DNA of 64,000 nt from assembly GCF_963924675.1 (NCBI RefSeq), contig NC_089223.1, positions 12,970,881 to 13,034,880 on the forward strand, in the 5' to 3' direction. Shown here in pieces: positions 44,501-54,700 of this stretch. The translations under genes and the position numbers were made by a program. The number at the start of each line of letters is the position of its first letter. The first letter of the stretch is position 1. The notes under the pieces were generated by a model. It had not been told where the DNA came from, did no database searches, and worked only from the letters and a program-made list of their open reading frames with translations. The DNA comes from Phocoena phocoena. Taxonomy: Eukaryota > Chordata > Mammalia > Artiodactyla > Phocoenidae.

Positions 44501-45649
44501 GCTAACTTCCACCTCTGACCCATTCACTTCATTTTGCTTCCTTACCTACCTACCATATTGGTAACCATTTTCATTCATTTATTTTGTGTTCTTCCATTGT
44601 TTCTTAATGAAAATAAGAATAGGTATCCCACTCAAAACACACCTCCCCCATATATCCTAGAGGTCTTTTCTTACAAGTCCCTTAAGGGCATCCTTGCTCT
44701 TTTTTCAGGTACGTGGGATTCCTTTAAGTGGAAGTGCCACAATTTATTTAACTAGCCTCAACTGATTAGGTTTGTTTCCAGTCTTTTGCTAGTGCAAGTG
44801 ATACTACAATAAATAACCTGTACATACATTATCATTTATCTTGTAGAAAGAATTACTGTTACATGTGCAGATAATTTTTTGTCAGGAGCATTTGTTTGCT
44901 TCCTGGGAATTATAAGTTTAAAATAATAGAAGTGTTGTTTTTTTTCTTTACTGCCATTCACTGACCATCATTTTGCTAAGGAATCATTCTTAAATGATTC
45001 AGTGTAGAAGCATTCTAAAATAGGTTGCATTTCAGCCAAGGGAACTGTCAACAAAATGAAAAGACAATCTACTGAATGGGAGAAAATATTTGCAAATGAT
45101 ATGACCAATAAGGGATTAATATCCAATGTATACAAACAGCTCATACAACTCAACATCAAAAGGACAAATAATCTAACTAAAAACTGGGTTGAAGAACTGA
45201 ATAGATATTTTTCCAAAGAGGACATGCAGATGGCCAACAGGCACATGAAAAGATGCTCAACATCACTAGTCATCAGGGAAATGCAAATCAAAAACACAAT
45301 GAGATATCACCTCACACCTGTCAAAATGGCTATCATCAAAAAGGACACAAGTAACAAATGTTGGCAAGGATGTGGAGAAAAAGAAAAAGAGAGCCCTCCT
45401 ACACTGTTGGTGGGAATGTAAATTGGAGCAGGCACTGTGGAAAACAGTAGGGAAGTTTGTCAAAAAACTAAAAATAGAACTACCATATGACCCAGCAATT
45501 CCACTCCTGGGCATACATATGGAAAAGACAAAATCTCTAATTCAAAAGGATACATTCACCCCAATGTTCATACCAGCATTATGTGCAATTGCCAAGATAA
45601 GGAAGCAACCTAAGTGTCTATCAACAGATGAATGGATAAAGAAGATATG

Positions 45650-45734
<85 letters not shown>

Positions 45735-48700
45735 GGAATATTACTCAGCCATAAAAAAGAACGAAAGAATATTTGCCATTTGCAGCAACATGGATAGATT
45801 TAGAGGGTATTATGCTAAATGAAATAAGTCAGACAGAGAAAGACAAATACTGTATGATATCACTTATATGTGGAATCTAAAACGTACAATAAACTAGTGA
45901 ATATAACAAAAAAGAAGCAGACTCACAGATATAGAGAACAAACTAGTGGTTACCAGTGGGGGCGGGGAGAGGCAATATAGGAGTAGGGGATTAAGAGGTA
46001 CAAACTATTATGTATAACGTAAGCTACAAGGATATATTGCACAACACAGGGAATATAGCCAATATTTTATTATAACTGAATGGAGTGTAACTTTAAAAAT
46101 TATGAATCACTATATTGTACACCTATAACTTGTAACTTTAATAAAAAATAAAAATATAAAATAGGTTGCTTTTGTACAAATGTATAAATTTACTAAAATT
46201 CAAGGAACTGTATATACTGACAATGGGTGAACTGTATGTAAATCACGCCTCAATAAAGCTGTTAAAAGTGAAAGAAAATGCCTTAGTAATTAGCGTTCTT
46301 CTGTAAGCTATCTATATTTTCACGTATGTGATATTCAAAGACTGATTCTTCTTTCTGACCTTGCGAAATCCCTCCGAATTGTATAAGGTCTCTTCACTCA
46401 TTTTCACCCCTACTTTGACTTCCACACTCAAGGCTTCAGCTGTCAATTTTATACAGATGACTCATTCAACAGTTTAGTCCTAAATTCCAGAGCCATATTC
46501 TCAGCTTCCTTTTTTTTTTTTTTTTTTTTTTGCAGTACGCGGGCCTCTCACTGTTGTGGCCTCTCCCGTTGCGGAGCATAGCTCCGGACGCGCAGGCTCA
46601 GCGGCCATGGCTCATGGGCCCAGCTGCTCCGCACCATGTGGGTCTTCCCGGACCGGGGTTCGAACCCACATCCCCTGCATCGGCAGGCAGACTCTCAACC
46701 ACTGCGCCACCAGGGAAGCCCTCTCAGTTCCTTTGGGATAGTTCTCTATGTATCCTTTGGGGTCGGCCGCAACTGGGGCTACAGCAGTGAACAAAGGAGA
46801 TCAATTCCTTGCCTGCATGGCACTTACGACTAACTGGGAAAGACAGACAATGGAAAGGATACTGCAAGTTAAGGAACTTTTTCTTTTAAGAAGAGGACGA
46901 GGAAGAGGATAAGGCCAAGGAGCTATGGGAATAAGGAACTATGTCCAGGTGTCGTCTGCCTGGCCCTTACTCTCCTGCTCAAATAGACTTCCCTCCACAT
47001 GCCAGTATGTCTTCTAACCCTAGGATGATTCTATCTTCACAAACTTTCTCATATTTCCCAAATAGGCACCCCTGCAGTCATGCCAAACAAAGTATGGCCA
47101 GAATAATCTTCCTAAGTTCATAGCCATGGTTATGTTGTTTTCCAGATAAAAATTTAAAGTTGAAGTCAGACAGAGAAAGACAAACACTGTGTGATCTCAC
47201 TCATACTGGAATCTTTAAAAATTACTGCTAATAACTAACTCATAGATACAGAGAACAGATGGTTACCAGAGGCAGGAGCAGGGGTAGGGGCAGTAAAATG
47301 GGTGAAAGTGGTCAAAAGATACAAACTTCCAGTTAGAAGATAAATACGCCCTGGCGATGTAATGTACAGCATGGTGAGTATAGCTAAGAATACCATCTAT
47401 TTGAAAGTGGCTAAGAGAGTAGTTCTTAAAAGTTCTCATCACAAGGAAAAAAATCTGTAACTATGTGAGGTGATGGATGTTAACTAGATTTACTGTGTGA
47501 TCATTTAGCAATATATACATGTACTGAATCATTATGTCATACACCTGAAACTAATGTAATGTTATATGTGAATTTTATCTCAATTTAAAAACAACTCTAC
47601 AGGGGCTTCCCTGGTGGCGCAGTGGTTGAGAGTCCGCCTGCCGATGCACGGGACACGGGTTCGTGCCCTAGTCCGGGAGTATCCCACATGCCGCGGAGCG
47701 GCTGGGCCCGTGAGCCATGGCCGCTGAGCCTGCGCTTCCGGAGCCCGTGCTCCGCAACGGGAGAGGCCACAAAGGTGAGAGGCCCGCGTACTGCAAAAAA
47801 AACCCCAAAAAACTCTACAATTGTTTAAGGGATGACATTAATACTCTGGCTCTTTCTTACCAGAATCTATTTTTCCATCCCTTTCTCTTTCTGCTTCCGC
47901 TCCACCCAGCAAATTTTGAAGTTCTTTTCTTTTTCTCCTGCCATTTTTTCTGTCTGGAATGTTCTAGTCCAGAGATTCTCTAAGTGAGTTCCATGGACCA
48001 GCTGCATAAGCATCACCTGGGAAATTGGTAAGAATGCAGATTTCCCACCCTAGGCCTATTGAACCACAATCTCTGGAGACAAGGCTGAACAATCTGTTTT
48101 AAGGAGCCTCCAAGTGATCCTGATGCACATAAAATTTGAGAAACACTGCTCAAGTCCAAATCTTTCTCTTGAAATTCTAGGTATCTTTTCAGGCTCAACT
48201 CAAATGTCATTTCCACTTCAAAGTCAAATTTCCATAGTCAGAAGTCATCTCCATCTCTTATATTTAGCTATCTATCTATCTATTTATTAATTTATTTGGC
48301 TCTGCTGGGTCTTAGTTGCGACACGCAGGATATTTTTAGTTGCAGCATGTGGGATTTTTTTTTTTTTTTTTTAGTTGCTGCAAGTGGATTCTTAGTTGTG
48401 GCATGTGGGATCTAGTTCCCTGACCAGGGATCGAACCCAGGCCCCCTGTACTGGGAGTGCAGAGGCTTAGCCACTGGACCACAAAGGAAGTCCCTCCATC
48501 TCTTTTAAACTTCCAAAATCTTTTGTTGGCTGAAATGTGTTAGTGTAACACAAATTTTTGTATTTTTAACATACATACATTACTTTGGTCCAAAAATGAA
48601 GGTCTAGTAATTATGGCCCATTTTATTGGTAAGATAACCATGTCTCGGGCTTCCTGGGTGGCGCAGTGGTTGAGAATCTGCCTGCCAAGGCAGGGGACAC

Positions 48701-51700
48701 GGGTTCGAGCCCTGGTCTGGGAAGATCCCACATGCCGCGGAGCAACTGGGCCCATGAGCCACAACTACTGAGCCTGTGCATCTGGAGCCTGTGCTCCGCA
48801 ACAGGAGAGGCTGCGACAGTGAGAGGCCCACGCACCGCGAGGAAGAGTAGCCCCTGCTTGCCGCAACCAGAGAAAGCCCTCGCACAGAAACGAAGACCCA
48901 ACGCAGCCAAATAAATAAATTAATTAATTAAACGAATTTAAAAAAGAAAAAGATAACCATGTCTCTACAGCTTGGATCATAGTGGTTTTGGGGGTAGCAA
49001 AGAGGGTGTCAGTGTCAGGAGTGGGACATGGTGATTCTGCAGGTTATTTATAAAGAAAGGGTCTTTAAAAGAAGCCAAATGTAGCCTTTCACTCAGAAAG
49101 AGTGTTATGAGAGTGTGAGGGGAGAGAGAAGACAGCAGAGCATAAGATGGGGAAAGGCACCAAGTAAAGATGAGAACTAAGTTTCCCTTATTACTCCTCA
49201 TCTCATCACATTAGCGCATACGCTAAACAGTCCAGTAGCCAACTACCCACTCAGGAGGCCTCAGATGGCACTTTATGGAGGCAAAGAAGACTCCCCTTCT
49301 ATTTTTTTTAGCATGATTAGGATGAAAGACATTGGGTACATGATTTTAATAGTATGAGTCATTTCAGCCTCCCTATGCCACACGTATTTCCCATTAATTA
49401 ATCTTCTCTGATAACCTGTGATATGCATGCTAGCAAAAGTTTGGGTTCAGACACATCTGTCTAATTTTTCAGCTAAATTCCAATAAGGGATTGAGGACAA
49501 GGAAGTGTGGGGCAGGAGAGACTGTAGGCAGTATAAAATTAATTGTCTAGGGAACTCAGGGGAAATTAAACTGGTAGAGATGGTATATTTATACTTCTCT
49601 GGCACTGAGTCCCATTCTCCTTTGCACTATATTTTAATCCCATTCAGTAATAACATTACTTAATGAATATTGAATATATGCCATGTGTTTTTATTTCAGT
49701 TATCAAAAACTACACACAATATATTACCTGTATTTTTGGTCAGATATCTTGCTATTGCTAGGCTCTGGTGAAGGTTCAATCCATCGACTTCCAAAATGGG
49801 AATTTTGCCAAATGGAAGAGCTTAACATAAAATGAGCAAAGAATCAACTTCCAGAACAAAATCAAGTTATAATACTTCCATTTTACTGATAATTGTGGAA
49901 ATAAAACATGATAGTAACGTTACAGAATTCTTGAATATTTATTCTAGAAGGGACATTAGGCATCCTCTAGTGGAATCTTTACATTTTACAAGTTTAAAAA
50001 AAGAGAGTTGTTAGAAAAAGAAACAGACTCACAGACATAGAGAACAAATGAGTGGCTACAAGTGGAGAGAGGGAAGAGGGGAGGGACAAGATAGAGGTGG
50101 GGGAGTAAGAGGTACAAACTATTAGGTATAAAATAAGCTACAAGGATACATTGTACAACATGGGGAATACAGCCAATATTTTATAATAACTATGGGTGGA
50201 GTATAACCTTTAAAAATTGTGAATCGCTGTATTGTACATCTGCAACTTATATAATATTGAACAGCGACTATACCTCAATTTTTTTAGAAAAGGGGAAAAG
50301 AAGAGTTGTTAGAAGAGCTGCTATAGACTTAGTGACAGAACTGGGTCTAAACCCCAAGTTTACAGTGATACTATCGATATATATTATATATTATCTCACA
50401 TACTTACTATATAATTTTTTTAAACTTTTAAAGCCTTATTAAATTTTCAGTCCTCAGAGATTACATTAATTATTCTTTAAAATCATAGTCTGAGGAATAT
50501 GAAGAGTTTGATATTGAGTTATGATGAGGAACTTAACCAAATTCTTATTGATCATTTGAAGTATATAGTAAGCGACAAGCATATTTGTACAAATATAGGA
50601 CAGACTCATAGCAGGTGTATTAATATTTATCTGTAAATCCTACTTTGTTTTCTTATCTAAACCTATTATATTTTTGTCAGAGAATAATTTATTATTCTTC
50701 ATTATAGAAAAATTCTAAGTTGAAGATAAATAAAAATAATTCTACCACACAATGATAAATATTTTAATTGCTTTCCCATATATATATCAAAACAAAATCA
50801 TAATGTATATATGTTTGTAAACCACTTTTTTAAATTTGATGATACCTTTTTAAATCTTTCTAAATCAATAAAACATCACTTTTTAAAGCATACATTTTGC
50901 CATATGAATTAATCACAATTTTCCCAACCAGTGCCTTAGGTTGGGACATATAATTATTTTGGAAAGAGGGAAAAGAATAAAGTGCCACTCATAATCCCAT
51001 GACTGTAACACAGCTCCTAAAATCAACCTTCAAGCGTCTTTCGTTTGCACTGAATAAGTACAAGATGAACTATAGTTCACATCAGGAATAAAAACATCTT
51101 TGAACACTTACCTAATAAGTGTGCCAAGTACTATTCCAGGTGTTTGAGATACTGCAGTGAGCAAAACAAAGTCCCAAATAAAACTGATACAAACTGTGAT
51201 GCCTTATTTGAAGCAAAGTATGTAATCAAGAGGGAATTAACATGCCTGACATTTTGAGGGGAGCTTCCTTTTGTGCTAGGCATTGTACTAAATATTTAAT
51301 GTGCCCATTCAGTCTTCTGGTACTTACAACAACCCTATGAAGTAGGTATTAACTACCATCTCATTTTATAAATGAGGAAATGAGATGAAGAGAGGTTATA
51401 GAAGTAGTCCAGATCACACACCTGATAGAGGGGAGAGCCAAGTGAGAGGTGAAATCCAGTTGGAACTCTTACTCAGCTGTTTTCTAGTTCTAAGAGCCAT
51501 GTTTTTGAAAGACATTAAAAATCAAAGCAAGCCCAGAGGATAGTATCCAAGTTAGAGAGGGTCTAAAAATCACATGATATGAGGATTGGCTGAAGAACTT
51601 CTACCACTCTTCACTGAAGAGGACAGAACAAATGAAGTGGAACATAAAAACCATCTCCAATATGGCATAGCTATCAAATGGAAAAATAATCTTACTTATT

Positions 51701-54700
51701 TGGACTATCTCTAAAATGCAGAATGGGAACCAAGAAGAAATTTTTAAAGAGCATATTTTAATTAATTAATTAATTTTTTGGTGGTGGGCTGCGTTAGGAC
51801 TTTGTTGCTGCGCGCGGGATTTTCCCCGGTTGCAGCGAGTGGGGGCTACTCTTCGTTGCGGTGCGCGGGCTTCTCATTGCGGTGGCTTCTCTTGTTGCAG
51901 AGCATGGACTCCGTAGTTGTGGCTCGCGGGCTCTAGAAAGCAGGCTCAGTAGCTGTGGCGCAAGGATTTAGTTGCCCCACGGCATGTGGGATCTTGCCGG
52001 ATCAGGGCTTGAACCCGTGTCCCCTGCATTGGCGGGCAGATTCTTAACCACTGCACCACCAGGGAAGTCCTAAAGGGCATATTTTAACTCAAGATGAAGA
52101 ATAATTCTGTTACCTTTGGAGCTATTACAATGGAATGTGTTTTCTTATGAGGTGGTAAGCTTTCAGCTACTGGAAGCATTTTAGCCAAGCTTGGAATAAT
52201 TGCCAACAATTGGAATATAGGCTGCATCTAACAAGAAGCAACTTAAGAAGACAAATGCTAAGTCCTTTATTTGGTTCCAGAAAAAAAGAATTTCATGGTG
52301 TTGGAGTTGTAACTTAACAGGAGCACCTGTCAAAAAGCTTTAAGAGATTTAGTGGTGCTGAATGCAAGGCCTCAGTATGATATGGCTGCCAACATAGCTA
52401 CTGTGATCTTGGTAAAACGTCTTAGTAAAATGTGTACACTTGTGCCAGGAGTGATGGTCCCATTCTGCTCTGTGCTGTTCCTATGCTTGCAGGCACAGGC
52501 ACTACACGTAAATTAGCAGACAGAGTCTAACAGAAGCTTGTTCTACTTGGGTGGTGAGCAAACCCAAACCAGGGGAAATAAATGGAACACTCCAGGAAGA
52601 GAAGAGAGTTGTCCTTTGAACCTAGATGTGATTGCAGATCTCAGACAGTCCATAGGAAACAGTACCTAAATCAAGAAGTAGAGTCAGGGGTGGGAAGGGT
52701 GGACTGAATTTCACAATAATGATCAGAGAAACGATCAAGGAAGCTCCAAAAGTTGACATCTAAATAGAGATACAGGTAATGAGTTACCTAGGGACTCAAT
52801 TCTGAATTCAGCCAAAGACCTTCCTTATCTTCAGAGCGTTTTCATTAAACTGACTGTACTGCAATGGCTTTTTCTCTATGATGTCTTGAATTTACTAAAT
52901 GTCTTATAATAACTGGATGTGAGAGAAAAAATAATTTGTTCTCCATGGATTAAAATGGTAAGTCCAAGACCAATGTATGAAAGCCACATGGACATAATTT
53001 CAATTTTGTATAAGGAAGATTCTTTTAAGTTTTCCTCCCTCTTCTTTCTGTTCTCCCTTCCCAGAATTTCATGGAGATGTTGGACCTCCTAAACTGTTTC
53101 ATTCTCAATTTTCCTTATCTTTTTTCTCTTATTTTTCGTTTTTATCCTATTGTGCTTTCTGGGGGATTTACTTAGTTTTCATCATTTTATTGATTTCTTT
53201 GTATCCGACATTCATTTCCAAGAACTTTTTGTCTCCGTACATTCCTTTAAGATTGTATAGAATATCTTCTCTTTTCTCTGAGGATTTTATATTTTTGAAC
53301 TTGTTTTCTTGCTATACCATCTTGACATCTCCAGAGGTGTTTGGTTTTAGGTCTGTTTTATATTAGAGGGTTTTCGCAAATATGGGTTAACTTTTGACTT
53401 GCCATTACTATTTAAAAGGGCAAAGAAGTAAAAGCTCACTGGAATCTCAGTGTGCATAGGAGGGGCTTGCCCACAGATTGGGCTAGGCAAATTCATTGAG
53501 GGATCCCCATCTGTTCAGTATCTGTTAGACATTTTTCTTAGACTGATCAGCTTCCCCAGAGAGAATTCCTCCCATTTCCTGTGTGAGGGATATTAGTCTG
53601 GTTGCCATTGATTGTAGAGCAGGGGAAAGGGCTGTTGGTCCCACCATCTAGTTTCTAGACTTCCACTGAATGCCATGTTTACTGTAGCATTGTGTCCGAG
53701 ACATGCCTGGTGTCCTAGAATCCTCTGGTCCATCCTCTTGAAAGTAATCTCTATGCTTCTTCCAGGGAGAGAGAGGGAACTTGTGGTCATACTGCTTCTT
53801 CATATTTTTCCAGGCAACCCTGTATCAGCTCAGCTCTTAAAGTTATCTTTTGCAACCAATTCCTGACCCTTTGGAGGATCTCTGGGGTGATTTAGCTTGC
53901 CTTCTCCTCCTCCAGGCTTATATTTGAGCATCACTGGCCTTAATGGTAAGTCACCTTACCATTCTTTGGCCGGTTTTCTAGCTTCCAGAATTTTGTGCTA
54001 TCATATTCAAGGTTGATTTCTTTGTCCTTGGGGGGGTGGTGACTTTTTTTTAAGTACTTTAATGTTATTAAAGGAGAGATTAAACACATGTGTACAATCT
54101 ACCAGGTTTGACCAGGAAGAAAATTTTAATAGAAATATCCAATGATATTCTAGATTATAGCAGAGGGGATGGTCATAGCGAGTTTCAAACACTAGAGAGC
54201 ATCCCTAAATTGGACAGGAGATGATACCAGATACAATTTGTAATAGAAACTGCTTTTCAATATCTATTCTTTGCTTTTTTTCTCAAAGTAATAAAATCCT
54301 GGATTTTTAGCTGGGAAAATGGTTGTCCACAATAAAGTCAACGTTTCCCAGCTTCCTTTGCAGTAATGCATGACCATGTGACTAATTTCTTGCCAAACAG
54401 ATATAACTGATGTGATGTGTGCAACTTTCTGGTCAGGCTGTTAAAAGGAAGAGATGTGTTCTCTTCCCTCTTCTGCGCTTTCTGTGAGTTGGGATATGGA
54501 AGGAGGGTGAACTGTTCACACTGTGGCAATAAGAACCCACTACGGGTGCAGATGAACAGAAATGAAAGAGCCTCATCATTGACAACATCACGGGGTAGAA
54601 CTGCTATACTAACTTGGGCTTTTATGCAAAAGAAATACATTTTTATCCTCTTTAAGCCATTTTTGTGTTGGGTGTATGTTAAAGCATTTGAAACTGTAGT

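Noticed and set aside
47602..47810. tRNA gene-like A and B box sequence
   Set aside because: The tRNA-like head belongs to CHR SINEs; there is no complete cloverleaf, and the same head recurs in about fifteen copies.
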